NCBI RefSeq assembly: GCF_018691265.1
Contig: NW_024881279.1
Location: forward strand, 2,323,243 to 2,387,242
Length of the DNA stretch: 64,000 nucleotides
Source: Tyto alba
Taxonomy: Eukaryota > Chordata > Aves > Strigiformes > Tytonidae
Direction of reading: 5' to 3'
In this document: positions 14,201 through 30,540 of the stretch, in pieces
Layout of the letters: each line of letters opens with the position of its first letter
How positions within the stretch are numbered: the first letter of the stretch is position 1
Program-made: the position numbers and the translations under genes
The notes under the pieces: model-generated
What the model saw: the letters and a program-made list of their open reading frames with translations, nothing else
The model's database searches: none
Told to the model about the DNA's origin: nothing

Positions 14201-17200
14201 GGGTTGGATAAGCACGGCACAAAACATGAAATGAAGCCACGAAGCTGCGTAAATAGCTGACCGGGTCGCAGCCACGATGCACAGCCGGCAGCGATTTCAC
14301 AGCTGGTCGTGCACCGGTAACAGGGAAGTCCAGCTTTGCGTCTAGCATGCATCAGTTCTGGGCAAAAATAGACTACTCAGAACGATAAACATATGATAAA
14401 ATAAAGCCTTTTACTCAAACATTAACCAGAACCTGGAGGGGATGCTTTAGAGTGAAATCTTTGCGTGAGGAAGTCACCCTGCACAGGTAGTTTTTGCTGG
14501 CTGCACTGAAGTTGCAGATACTTCAGTGAGATCCTTCTGAAAACATGGTCATAATTTAAAAAACAGAACAGTTAACACAACATGCTAAAATACAATTTTT
14601 AGGCTAAGGTAGAAATTCATTAATTTGTATACTAAGAGACTTTTCAAATTCAAATCTGAGGGCTGAATAGTTAATCAAACTCTTGATTTTTACCTTAATT
14701 TCATTAATTCTGAAGCAACCTCTGGGCTCCCGAGCCAAGGTTCTGATTCTCCTGGATCTGATTTCTAATTTTCAGACCAGCAGAATCTGGTACTACTATG
14801 GAGAATGCTCACTGTATCTCAGAAAGAGAAAAGCCAAAGTATTGTGCATCTTCCCTTGTGGTTCTGGGAGATGAGCTGACAAAGTGCTCGCCAAGTGCTC
14901 CTTAATGCTTACAAGGGGGATTTAAAGGTGTGATGTGAGAACATGTTAACTTAGATGTCTTCATGACTTTTTCAAGAGTCTGGTACAGTCACTGCATACA
15001 GGTTTTTACATCTGCATGACCAGTCAGATGAACTGATAGCTTCCTTTGGGATTTAAGCTCGTTAGTGCCGCCCCTGCTCAAAGCAAGCAGTATTGCATCA
15101 GCTTTTCCAAATATGTTAGTTATTATTGTTAGTTAATATGCTGTAATAATATTTAAATCACTTTCCATAAGGCCAGTGATGCCATCCTCACAGAGCTTGA
15201 AGAATCAATTCACTCCCCCCAGTAAAAACTGATCTTGTTCAAACAAGCACTGAAGCCTTTTGTGATCATGCAGTGTGAATAAGACCCAAACCACCAAGGC
15301 AGGAGGAGAAAGATCACCTGGGTGGAAGTTTTGGGGGCCAACAGGAGACAACACAGTAAGTCCGATGTGCAGGCGCTTAGTGAATGGCACGGTGACAAGA
15401 GTCTTACAAAAAATTGTGATTCCTGACAAGCTTCTGTGAAGCATTCCGACATGGATACCATGTGATTAGCGAATACAGAGATATTAAGCTCCAAGTCTTT
15501 TTGAAAAATTATAATCAGAATTGCCCTTTGAAAAGAACAAAAATCTTAGAATTTTAATCACAACGGCTTTAGAAATGCATCTGCACTTTTCAAATAATAA
15601 ATGAAATTCAACACCTGCTTTTATTTCTTTATGCAGGATGTTCCAATCACTTTACTGTAACATAATATCATTTCCTTTGATGAAATGACTTCAGTAGTAA
15701 AAGCATCACAGAATGCTTCCCAGCTAAAGACAAGGCATTGGCAAAGTCCATCAAAATGCAGCCTGAGAAGAGTGAAGCTTGAAAATCTGGGCCGAATACA
15801 CTGGTGACCTAAATGTAAAGTATGTGTCAGGGCCACACTAAGGTTCTTACCTATTCAGCTGCAGAACCAGCGCAGATCATTTTAAAAGCAGCTCCAGTTC
15901 TGATGGGAAAGAAAAGCAGCATCTGTCAAAGGGAAAAGGATGAAGCATGTTCCACTTTTAACAGATGCCTACATAACCTTCAATACAGCTAGGGGAAAAT
16001 TTAGCCCAAGCTTTAGTGTATGTTCCAAAAGTCACAGCAGAGCTAGGCTTAAACCCAATGTACTAATGATGTGACATCATTCCCGGGTTTGAGGTCATTC
16101 CTTATGTCAGAGTGCTAAATTAGCATTCCTACTTTCAGAAAATCATGGGACAACTGACTTCATCAAATTCTGTTGGTGCTAAAAAAAGGTGTCTTAAAAG
16201 AAGCAGCAATGAATGTTAGAGAGAAAGGGTAGTATTCAGCTAGGTCTGTAGTAGCAATGGTATGTACACATATCACCTTACAAACTGCGGTGTGAATACA
16301 CAAGCTATAAATACGAATCAAGTCGCCCACACATAATGAGAAATGTCGAAGCTGTTTATCAGCATTTAGCAACACCATGCAGAACTTCAAGGCACCCAGA
16401 GAAGCAGCAATTGAAAGTAGCAGCAAGTGAAGGAGTGATTCTGGGAAGAAAATAATAACTAAGTTGGATTTTGGACAGAAGATTTCAGCTAAAAAGACAC
16501 ATGGGAACTTTCATCACTCTGGGTGATTTTTACACACAATAGTTAAAATAAAAAAGGAAGAAAGAAAACCAGTACTTCCAGTTCTAGACTTACACTTTGA
16601 TTCAGAAATTACTTCAAGGGGCCACCCAAGGATCCTTCAGCCACATAGCCTGTGACATTCAGTGCTCCTTGGCAGACTATCTAAATACCAAGCCAACGCA
16701 ACGTTTCGCCAGGGCAAAGGTCCCTCAAGCCAGAGAGGAGTGCAGTTTCTGAGAAGGGTGGCAAAGAAAAACAGAAATGCCCGGCCCTGGCAGATGCCAT
16801 AGGCCCAATTCTGGCTTATTGTCAGAGCGACGTAAAGGGCTGGAGGCCTCATGGAGAAGCAGGCACTGTGTCCTGTAGGCAGATGCCAGCGCTTCCAGAC
16901 AAGACTTCCAATCCCATCTCAAGCCATAGCAAAGAACGGGAACAGAGCCCTGGTAGGAATAAATGCCGGGCTCCTGCAGTTACAGACCTTTAACCCAGAC
17001 ACTTTTCTAAAGGGAGTATATCACTCCTAGAGTGGAGTGGTCTTCACATCACTCAGGTAACTCTAGAAACTGAGCTCCCAGGAACTGAGCTGGCAGGAAA
17101 AGTATGATACTGAGCTAAAGTAACACGTTATCCACTGATCCAGCAGTGCGAATTACATACAGTGAAAATCTCATCTGCTGAAATCCAGCAGTATATGTGA

Positions 17201-20200
17201 ATAAGAAGCCCTAACAAATCTTCTACTTTGAAGAAAAAGCATAAAGAAACACTAAAATGGCAGAATCTCCCTAAGAAAAGGATCTGCTAGCAAAAGAGCA
17301 CAAGTGCCATAACATAGGATTTATTAACAAGTACATAGTAAAGCATTATACAGATTTGCCCTTGATCTTTTATTCATAACTCAAGTGCATAATGTATTTT
17401 CATCAAAAAAAAAAAAAGGTAAAGGGGAAGAATAGCTTTCACAGCTGCTCAGCATGTGAGCATGGCCACAGTGCAAGACAGACAATTCAAATAGAAGACA
17501 TGCGACAACATTTTTTTCCCATCATGTAAGATACAGAGTGTGGGCACAGCTTCTCAAAAAAACCTCTGTGCTCCTTCTGTCAAACTCCAAATCCAAGGCA
17601 AATCCATCACACACGGTTCTAGGTTTTCAAAAACTGACAGTAAGAGGGAATCATGTTCCACCGATTTAGATAACAATTGTTGTACATCAGATAACAGTCT
17701 GACCAAGACTTGGTATATCCAACACTGACAAATCCTTTAGAATTTCATGGGCACTCTTCAACAAAGCAATCCGCTATACAAACAATCCTGGAGGTCTCTG
17801 ACACTTCAATGGGCTCAGCGTGTACAGGGCATCAGAGACCCCGTGCACTCACATCAGCATCCAAGGATTAAACTCAAACAAAATCATAGTTTTCAGTCAC
17901 CCTTCTGTAAATGACTTCCTTTCTCTCTTACAAGTTCTGCCATTGCAAAACCTACCTCACCAGACTCCCTCCTCCCCTCCTTTTCCCCTTCCTCCAACAT
18001 TTCCAAAGTTGTCTGAATACTTTCTCAGTCTGGGTCAAATCATCCCATTATTAACACTGGTGTAATTATAGTATGCTTTCTAATGTCACAGCTAAAACAA
18101 CGTTCAGTCCTCACTCAGTAGCACTGTTATGGTGTCAGCACTGTGCAGTCCATGTACTAATTTTATGAGTATCTTTACTCTTCCCATCTTGGAGCCATTT
18201 CAAGGCCTCTTGCAAAGCCAGGTCCTCTGCCCAGATAACCTGGGTGCAGCCAGAGCCAGTCCCTTGAGGAAGGGACAGTGTGTACCAGGCCATGTTTGAT
18301 GCCTTGCCAGGTTGTACCTCTAGGCACAGGGAGCGAGGCTGTTCACAGAAGACCCTTTCCAAGTCTCACAGGGCCAAAGCAGTTGTGTAGCCACAATGTC
18401 TTGCCTCCCCTTGAACCTTGAGGCCTGTCTCAGACTACACACTGCTACAGACAGGTGGGAACTTGTCCTGCAAATCTGAAGGAGATGATACGCTAAAGCG
18501 ATGTTGAGAAGCCTAGTGCAGAGAGAATTAATTAATGAAAGCTCAACCTAAACTGTCAGAAAATTCTAATAATCTAAGCAAATCCAAATAGATTTCTAGC
18601 CAAAGAGCATTTCACCAGCAGATCACAATTACACAGCCCACTGCCTGGGATTTGGGTCTCATTTTAATGTTCGGTGAACTGCAACCAAGTCACACAGTTC
18701 AGCAAAGTGGCACTAAGTCATCAACATCAGATGTAGCCTGCACACTCCACAGGTCTTCAATGAAATCTGCAATCTTCTTAGCCTTCTAATTTACCTAAAG
18801 TATACATTTGCCAGAACAACCTTACACCGCAGTTACTGATCTCTGTACTATCCATGGCTGCAATTCCCCCACCGCTATTTCATTCAGTTCTACAAATGCA
18901 CATATTTTCTAGGTGGCTGTTCTCAGGAGATAGCGTGTACACTGCAACATAAGATTCCTTTTACAGGAGAGGCTTGTAACAGGAATAGAAGATAAATACA
19001 GTGATCTCACTAGAAGAAGATTACATACATGAGAGTTTGTAACAAAGTAACTGTAACTGTGTCCTGCCAAATTGAATTAAAAAAAAAAAAAAAAAAAGAA
19101 AGAAAAGCATATACATACTTCATAACAGGGAGTGACGCTTGCAGAAGCATGTGTGCCCAAGTGGCAAGTGTTTGGTTCCAGCATGCATATGAGAAGCTAT
19201 GCTACATCAAGCATGGGATTGCAACTGTTTATGCGTGCACAGCTAACGTATTTCTAAACCTCATTACCATGTACTTATTCAGCGACAACGATAAAGTGGC
19301 AATCACAATTCATTTCATCCTGAAGTTTCAGCTGAACTACCTCAGCCGGGTTTTCCCGGGCCCTGTCCGCCACAAAGCCTACCTGAGTCAGCAATGCACA
19401 CTCACTCCTTCCTACACCCAGTGCCAGGACTGCAGGTATAAAACCAAATCCTAGTTAACAGCCTTTTCCCCTGGCCCTACCTGAAAAAAAGGGAGCAAAT
19501 GATGAAACTAAAGGATGAATGGAATGACTGACAAAGGACTGTGAAGGAAGGGAGCTTCTTTGCATTAGCGTGTCTTCACAGTCCCAGTCTTCTTTTTTTC
19601 TCAGTTCCACAGTATTCCCAGGTCCTGCAGCTTATTTGTCAGGGACAGGCTAACACTGGGCTTTAATAAAGACAAGAAGATTCATGGCTCAACAAACTTT
19701 TTTGTCTAGCCTCAGGAAAATATCAGTTTTGTTTAATGTGGACATGTGACAGGTATGAAGGTTTAATATTAAATTACAGCAATTATTTACTTTTCATTCA
19801 GCAGCACCATCACCTACTCCATTGCCTTCAGTACCTGCAGTTTGACATAAACTCTTCCATCCATGCAGTGAACAAAGCACACCCTGTTCCCATTAGGAGG
19901 AGATCTAGACAGATCACGGGGCAAGGTGCTAAACTTGAAGGCAAAACCACTTCATGTAACTAAGCTGTGGCCTTGAGAAAAACAAACAAACAGAAAAACA
20001 GCCTTAAATGAACATTATGCAAAATAGTATTTCTAGGTCCACAGTCTACTCTCTTCCTTCCATTGATGTCAACAAGAATTCTGTCTGAATCTTGCGAATG
20101 GCATTTTATCCCTTCTCTACTCCACATTTATACAAGGATTCACAATACCATTTCTTCTGATGAATAATAGGAAAAAATCCTGGAGAGAAAGAGATTTTTG

Positions 20201-21189
20201 ACAATTAAAAAGTTGCTTAGTATTAAATTCCTCTGTGACCTCAAACGCATTAATACTAAACCTTACTGAAACCCTTCTGATGTTACCCACATATATAAAC
20301 TGTAGTGAAACCAGAATTTTGCACCTGGCTAAAAGCAGATGACGCTGCTGAGCATCAGCAGACACGGGGAACCTGGGGACACCATCAGCCCGAGACCCTC
20401 TGTGCTTTACTTCAGGAGGTGGCTCTGAAAGTCAGCATGTCACTCACTCGGGGTGCAGCGTCACGACGTGTTCCGATGCCCCGAACGATCGGGGCTGATG
20501 CTGATGTCGTGGTCGGGGAGAGCCAGACCGAGACCAGGCCCCAGCCACCATCTCTCCTGGTCCCACCAAATTCAGCCTCTCCTCGCTCCCCAGCAGGTCT
20601 TCCTGCCTGATCACGAATGAATTGCAAATGCAGCAGTGACAAGAGACTGGAGGAATGTGGGGCTGTTGCTGTCATCACCAGAGCCCAGGCGTTGTGTGTT
20701 GCTGCATCTCCTGAAGAAAAGCTCAGCTTTCCTGTGAAGTTTCTTACACCACTACATCTGTTCTGCATGACCGCAGCAAGATTTCCCCACTGGGTTTCTC
20801 CAGGCTGAGAAACAGTGGTGCAAAGATTTACGAACATAATTTTTTTTTGTTTGTTTGTTTACATATCATTGGTGGCTGGAGTGGGAGAGAACAGTAAAAA
20901 TAAGTTAACAATCACCAGTGAGATGGTGCCTTGCAGCTTCACCTCCCAGTCACTCAGCACCAGTCCTCCCATTTCACAGCTGGGGCACCCGACCCTCCGC
21001 ATGTAAGATGAAGTAAAAAAGCAAAATAGCAAAGCAGTAAAAGAAGTTACCGACTTCTAGTATTTTAACGCTGAGCGAAATATGGATAGAAGATTATTGT
21101 CTGCATGTACTTAAAAGCCAATGTTTCGCTTCTCCTCAGATTTTAGGTAAAACAACGGGAGACAGAAACCAGTCTAAGCCTGTTATAAG
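14201..21189. other. Intergenic spacer between KCTD16 and YIPF5
   Basis: About 7 kb separates the two CpG islands. No open frame has a recognisable domain. An A19 tract at 19079-19097 and scattered short runs are present. A consensus-like minus-strand donor (AATAG|GTAAGAAC, exon end at 15851) could belong to an alternative KCTD16 leader exon, but no matching promoter or acceptor is evident. The rest is unremarkable AT-rich sequence. Confidence 0.6.
19079..19097. repeat. Poly-A tract (A19)
   Basis: Nineteen A are followed by GAAAGAAAAG. No retroposed gene body is recognisable upstream. Confidence 0.9.
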
Positions 21190-21560
21190 AGAAAGGTTTG
21201 ACAAGAGTGGGAAGGCGGCCAGCTTCCGTCTCGCGGGGGGCTGCGCGACCCCCCCAACCGCGAGGGGTGACCAAGCCGTCCCGCGGGACGAGCCCGAAGC
21301 CGCCAAACGCCGGCAGCGGCGCGGGGAGCGGCCCACAGCCGCCACCATTCCGCGCTGCATCGCCATCTTGCCTTTCCCCTCCCCGCGTCGCGGCGTCGTC
21401 GTCACGCAGTCCGGGGGCGGGGCAAGAGGCGGCGCATGCCCCGTGGGGGGGGCGTTCCGCCCAGCGCGCTGTGCGCAGGCGCGGCCCCCTTGCCCCCGGA
21501 AGTGCTGGCGCCGCCGGGTGACACGTCGCAGGGGCCGCGGCGGCGGGTGCAGGGCCGGGC
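21190..21560 (+). promoter_or_regulatory. YIPF5: CpG island, YIPF5 promoter and probable first non-coding exon
   Basis: A short GC- and CpG-rich block precedes the YIPF5 coding exons. It holds an NRF1-like site (TGCGCAGGCGC, 21472-21482) and an ETS/GABP site (CCGGAAGTG, 21496-21504), a pairing common at constitutively active housekeeping promoters. A YY1-type CAAGATGGCG lies on the minus strand at 21361-21370. No TATA box is evident. The first coding exon is preceded by a splice acceptor, so a non-coding exon 1 must lie upstream, most likely here. Its donor cannot be chosen among several GT sites. Confidence 0.8.
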
Positions 21561-21915
21561 TCGGGGTGCAGGTGGGGCTGGGCTGGTCCGGGGGGAGGGG
21601 GTTGTGCTGTGGTGGGAGGGGCAGGGGTGCAGGTGGGGCTGGGGGTGCAGCTAGGGCTGGGTTGGGGAGCCGGGGGTTGCGGGTGTGGTTGTGGCTGTGC
21701 GGGGGGGGGGGCTGTGAAGGGGGGAGGCGGGGGCTGTGGGGGTTGTGTTGGGGAGGGGGCGGAGGGGGCTGGGGGTGCAGGTGTGGATGTGAAGGGGGGC
21801 TGAAGGGTACAGGTGGGGCTGGGGGTGCAGGTGCCCCTGTGTTGAGGGAGGGGGCCGGGGGTTGCAGGCGGGGCTGTGTTGGGGCGCTGTGGGTGGGGGT
21901 CCCTGTGTTGGGGGG
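21555..21915 (+). repeat. YIPF5: G-rich degenerate minisatellite in YIPF5 intron 1
   Basis: The plus strand is dominated by G and T with very little C. The phrase GGGGTGCAGGTGGGGCTGG recurs whole or in part near 21563, 21623, 21770 and 21806. Runs of four to ten G are frequent, so many G-quadruplexes are possible on the non-template strand just downstream of the promoter. The long proline-rich open frames on the opposite strand are by-products of this repeat. Confidence 0.85.
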
Positions 21916-22114
21916 CCACCCGCTGCCTCCTCAGGCCCTCGCTCTCGCCCCTTCCCTGCGAGGGGGAACCCCCGAGCGAGGGGAAGCCCTGGGGCAGTCC
22001 CGGAGCTCAGGGGAGCTGAGGGAGGGCTGGATGGGCAGAGCCGCTCGGCCTCTCCAAGGTGCTGCCTCCCGGGTGGGTTTGGAGACCCGAGCGAGCCTCG
22101 CTTTTCTCTTGCAG

Positions 22115-22225
22115 ATAATTTGCCATGTCTGGGTTTGACAGCTTCAACACAGACTTCTTCCAGACCAGCTACAGCATCGATGACCAGACACAGTCCTATG
22201 ATTACAGTGGGAGACCATACAGCAA
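22115..22225 (+). CDS. YIPF5: YIPF5 coding exon 1 (22125-22225; acceptor at 22114)
   Basis: YIPF5 (Yip1A family) is a multi-pass protein of ER exit sites and the ERGIC/cis-Golgi. It partners YIF1 proteins and Rab GTPases in ER-to-Golgi transport and ER structure. The exon opens after TTTTCTCTTGCAG with ten bases of 5' UTR. ATG at 22125-22127 has G at -3. It encodes residues 1-33 and two bases of codon 34: [10 protein letters not shown], then tyrosine- and glutamine-rich cytosolic sequence. The donor AA|GTAACT lies at 22226. The spliced coding sequence is 101+173+146+182+163 bases, which is 254 codons plus stop; all four internal junctions keep frame. Confidence 0.95.
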
Positions 22226-23783
22226 GTAACTTGTGCATGCCTCTTGCACCCGAGTGATGTGTGTCGCATAAAGCCATTCAGCCATGCTGCTTTGGCCTGA
22301 CCTGAGATACTCCTGGGATAGTCTTTGTTCAGAAAAGGATTGGCAATTCAGCCAACAGCTGCAGCCTGCAAATGAATTCCTGCTGCTCTGTTTTATGGAG
22401 AGCATAACCTACATTCTATAAATGGAGATTTAAAGCAGTTGTATGTTGAATACTCTGCCTTCTACATTTTAAGGCAAAGATTAGAAAACTGAAAGAGATT
22501 ATATGAGTAATCTTAGTGATATGAACAGTCTTCACATTTTGGGGAGAAAAGTATTGTTGTTCTGTAAATCCATCTCCAGTTGTTCACTCAGGGAGTACAA
22601 ATTAGTTGCAACATCGCGTAAGTGAGCGTGCCATGCTGGTGGGGATTCCTGGGCTTCGGTGGGGCAGTGTGGCAAAGGCTTCGAGGTCAGGGCAGCTTCT
22701 GGGAAATCCTGCGTCAGGCTCGGGGATCTGGTCCCTTACGTGACCTCTGTCATCCCCGCGATGGATGGAGCAGATCCTGTTTGTGTCCTGGGAAGGATTA
22801 CAGGCTGTGATGAGGCTGAACGCTACTAACACAAGGAAAGAAAGAAAGGAGGAGTAGTTCCAGGTCTTCATTCTTAGTATTTTTAAAAATATTTTAGAGA
22901 CATTTACTGAAATCTCTGTAATCAGACTTGGAAATGGTTAGTGGCAGGAGTAATTTATGAGTTTGTTTAGGAGCAGAGGATAGCTTTGATGAGGCTTTTT
23001 TTGAAGGTAGCAATCTATATTTTTATACACATAAAAAATATAATATTCCAAAGACAGTATGAATTGATTTGTTAGTAAATAGTTGAGAATACATGAAATG
23101 CAAAACTGAAAAGTTGCCCTTTTTTTTTTTTTTCCCTGTGTCATGTTCTGTAGGTAGATGTCATAATGTGTTTAATGTCCATACCATAATGCTTTCTTAT
23201 ATGCCATAATGCTACCCGATGCACATGGTGCCCAAGTTGAAGAGAAAAGCGGCTTTCCGGGTTTTTATCTATGCTCATTTTTGAAATATAGAGGGGAACA
23301 AAAGTGGTGGTATGAGTAACTGTTCTGTAACAGTGAGTTTCGAAATAAACATTTTAAATGGCAAATTAACGTTGGCATCAAGAGAGCTGTCAGTAGTACT
23401 TAATGGATAAGATTTTAATAAGTTTGAGATGTAAAATTTTCCTACTCTTACAGATCTACAGCCTGCTGTAGTAATTCAGTCACTGGGTAATGCTTATTTT
23501 TCCAGGCCTGTGACTTAAAACCAAACAGCAATACTAGTGTATCTAGCAAGAATAAGCTTGTTTAGCTTAGCAGTATTGTTTATAAAGGTTTGAATTGATG
23601 AATGTGGCTGTATGACTAACAGACTTAGCTCTGAGTAGAGGATCATCTAATGAGACTTTTCAAAAAAGAAGAAGGAAGGATTGTTTTCTGCAACTTATTT
23701 ACTGAAAATAAGCTTGGCTTTTGCAGGGAGGTGTTTAAAATAAAAGTTGTTATCTGTCCATAATGTGCTCTCGTTCTTTGTAG
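22226..23783 (+). other. YIPF5: YIPF5 intron between coding exons 1 and 2
   Basis: A GT-AG intron (GTAACT...TTCTTTGTAG) of about 1.6 kb. It is AT-rich with a T16 tract near 23119-23134. No nested gene or RNA is recognised. Confidence 0.9.
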
Positions 23784-23956
23784 GCAGTATGGAGACTATG
23801 AATACTCTCAACAAAGTGGATTTGTCCCTCCAGACATGATGCAGCAGCAGCAGCCTTACACAGGGCAGATTTACCAGCCAACGCAGACATACACTCCAGC
23901 TTCAGCACAGTCTTTTTATGGAAGTAGTTTTGAGGATGAGCCGCCTCTATTAGAAG
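23784..23956 (+). CDS. YIPF5: YIPF5 coding exon 2
   Basis: The exon encodes residues 34-91 and one base of codon 92. This is the rest of the cytosolic N-terminal region, rich in Gln, Tyr and Pro: a QQQQ run at residues 54-57, then [13 protein letters not shown], ending in the acidic FEDEPPLLE that precedes the Yip1 domain. It is bounded by TTCTTTGTAG| and GAAG|GTATAA. The QQQQ stretch is CAGCAGCAGCAG in the DNA, a short run that could vary slightly among individuals. Confidence 0.95.
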
Positions 23957-28361
<4,405 letters not shown>

Positions 28362-28808
28362 ATAGACTGTCCAAACTGTTGGACTCCAGTGGGCCAAAAT
28401 AAAAACAGCAACTTGGAACATTTAGTTGGACCAGAAACAGCTGCAAACAACTGTATAGTGTTGCTATCACAAAACTTAGACCTGTTTTCAGTCATCTGGA
28501 ACAATGAAAACAAATGTCTCGTGTTCACTTTTTTAGGACTTTGAATACTGTTTTCAATTGACCTGAGGTGTCTATAGCTTTAATAACTGTTCATGCTTAT
28601 CAGGTTAATGTAATTTCTTTCCCATTCCTCTACCTTTAGAAAAGTGACTTTTGGTTGCTTATTTGAGGGTTGTGTTTTTTGTTTGGTGGGTTTTTCTTTT
28701 TTTTTAAGGGGAGTGAGGGAGGGAGAAGGGTTGCAGTTATAAATTGATAGATTTTTACCTGAAAAAGTTAATGATACTGCAGATGCCATGGATGTGGGGT
28801 ACTCTTTG

Positions 28809-28814
28809 AATAAA
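28809..28814 (+). terminator. YIPF5: Candidate polyadenylation signal AATAAA
   Basis: A canonical hexamer 448 bases after the YIPF5 stop. It would give a short 3' UTR. Confidence 0.4.
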
Positions 28815-30191
28815 TCTGCAGTAATAAGGAACCTGTTTCCTGTCCCCTCTAATGAAAAGCAAAATGCACAAATGAACACAAGCAATTAGAGTATTTTCTA
28901 TATTTTAACAAATATACTATTTGATCTCATTTATTGGTTCATTTGATATGATAGTATTTCAGGATTTAAGATACTTAAACTATGAATTAGAAAACAGATG
29001 CTTAAAGGGATCTGTAATTCTGTGACACTTGAAATATGAATGCATTTGGATGTCTAAGTAGCTATATGTTAACTTGGATTTCTGAAGATGACTGCAGCTA
29101 GAATTTCTTTTCTTAATGGTGCACATACAAGTAGATGAAGAGTAATCTCTTTTGCAGTACTTCCAAGAAAAACACCATTTTGAAGATGTTATGCTTGTCA
29201 GTATTGTAGTTACTGTAAAATAATTTAAGGCATATTGATTAAATTTTCCTTAGATTTTGAAAAGTGCTTGATTTTTCTAATTTCCTTTTTAATGGAGCGC
29301 AGTTACTGAAATAGAAACTTCAGTAGTGAAGGAAGATCATATTTAAAACAGTATTCAGTTAGTGGATTTAGCATTTGCTTCAGTTACAAATACTTAATCT
29401 TACGTGAGAAGTATAGTCTAGTTCGTGATGTTAGTCACAAGAAGTCTTACAAGTGTCAGAAGTGGGAAGGCAAAATTTGTTCTTCACATAGGCACTTGCT
29501 AATTCTTAAAGGAAGAAAAGGATACAGACATATTTTAACTCATACTGGGAAGGGGGTTACTTATGTAGATAGTAATTCCTTGCCCCTGCCTTGGAACTGG
29601 AAAAGCTCTAACGAAGTGCTGCTTTATAACTACCACTTCTTCAGCAATTTAATCCAAAGGATTTAATTTCATTGAATTTACCACAGGAGTTAGTCTGATG
29701 TTCATCTCTCACGTCCATGGAATGATCTAGCAGTAGACTTCAGGAGCTGAATCACTCACCGGTCAGATGTGTCACGTTAACACCTTCTGGTAAGGCTCGA
29801 TGTGCAAATGCATCGTCAGAGGAGAACTTGGATCGTAGTGAATGAATAATTGCAAAGGCTCAGTGCACATTTTTATTCGCTCATCCCTTAGTTCTGCACG
29901 TTCTCCTAAACACATCTTCCTAGTGCCACCAGAAGCTGCTGACAAGGCCCTTTGTCGGCCAGAGCCAGCTTTTGCTTGTGTCACTGGGAGTTGTGGGAAG
30001 TGTCACGTGAGTGTAAATCCTTTAAGAACCAAACCCTGGTGCACACAACTGTTCTGAGTTGCATTAGGTACTGTAACTGGCTGTTACAATGAATTTTAAA
30101 ACTCAGACACACAAAAAAATTCTATTTCCTTCTAGAAGCAAATTCAAAAGCTCAAGTAATTTTCTACTTTAAGTCATTACAAGTTATCCTA

Positions 30192-30197
30192 AATAAA
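30192..30197 (+). terminator. YIPF5: Candidate polyadenylation signal AATAAA (distal)
   Basis: A canonical hexamer about 1.83 kb after the stop, followed within 10-25 bases by GT-rich sequence. It would give a long 3' UTR. Confidence 0.45.
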
Positions 30198-30510
30198 AAG
30201 GTGAGTTGATTTTATTTAGCAAAATGTTTTACTCTGTACTTCGTACTTCTGATTTCTTTGGGTTAGTAGACCGTATCTGCCCCGGTGCACAAAGTTCTTA
30301 TTCCTTTTAATGAAGAACATTACCTGCTGATGGAGCATGATATCCTGTGTTTGTGCAGGTAAATTACAGTGATTACTAATGAGGCCTAATTAAATACAGA
30401 ATTGTTCTAGTAAGTATAAAAGCTCACAAACTTTCTTGAGCGCGTTGGGTTCAAATACTCAAATACTGTATTTCTGTGAAGCGGGTTAGCTCAGCTTACC
30501 TTGCATATAG

Positions 30511-30540
30511 GAGCACAAGCACTTCTTAAAGCTTGTGCTC
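30511..30540. repeat. Perfect 10-bp inverted repeat (hairpin)
   Basis: GAGCACAAGC at 30511-30520 pairs exactly with GCTTGTGCTC at 30531-30540 across a 10-base loop. Flanking bases do not extend the stem, so it is shorter than a normal microRNA precursor. Confidence 0.85.

Larger units (their letters stand above)
28362..30220 (+). other. YIPF5: YIPF5 3' UTR and immediate downstream sequence (end uncertain)
   Basis: Non-coding sequence after the stop, AT-rich and T-rich, as is usual for a 3' UTR. Possible polyadenylation hexamers AATAAA occur at 28398-28403 (only 37 bases after the stop, probably too early), 28809-28814 and 30192-30197. The last is followed by a GT-rich stretch (GGTGAGTTGATTTT), a reasonable downstream element. 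Which signal is used cannot be decided from sequence. Confidence 0.6.

Noticed and set aside
13248..14352. Long open frames of 201, 138, 144 and 220 aa on both strands
   Set aside because: Stops are rare in such GC-rich sequence; residues are mostly A, G, P and R with no recognisable domain. Treated as CpG-island artefacts.
21143..21919. 258-aa minus-strand open frame, proline-rich, and a 256-aa plus-strand frame (21368-22138) over the same place
   Set aside because: Both run through the CpG island and G-rich repeat; low complexity, no domain, and they conflict with the YIPF5 promoter and intron 1.
21651..22277. 208-aa minus-strand open frame over YIPF5 coding exon 1
   Set aside because: Antisense shadow of the G-rich intron and the exon; proline-rich, no domain.
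30481..30540. Possible tRNA-like A box (GGTTAGCTCAG) near the hairpin
   Set aside because: No B box, acceptor stem or cloverleaf can be formed from the flanking bases.
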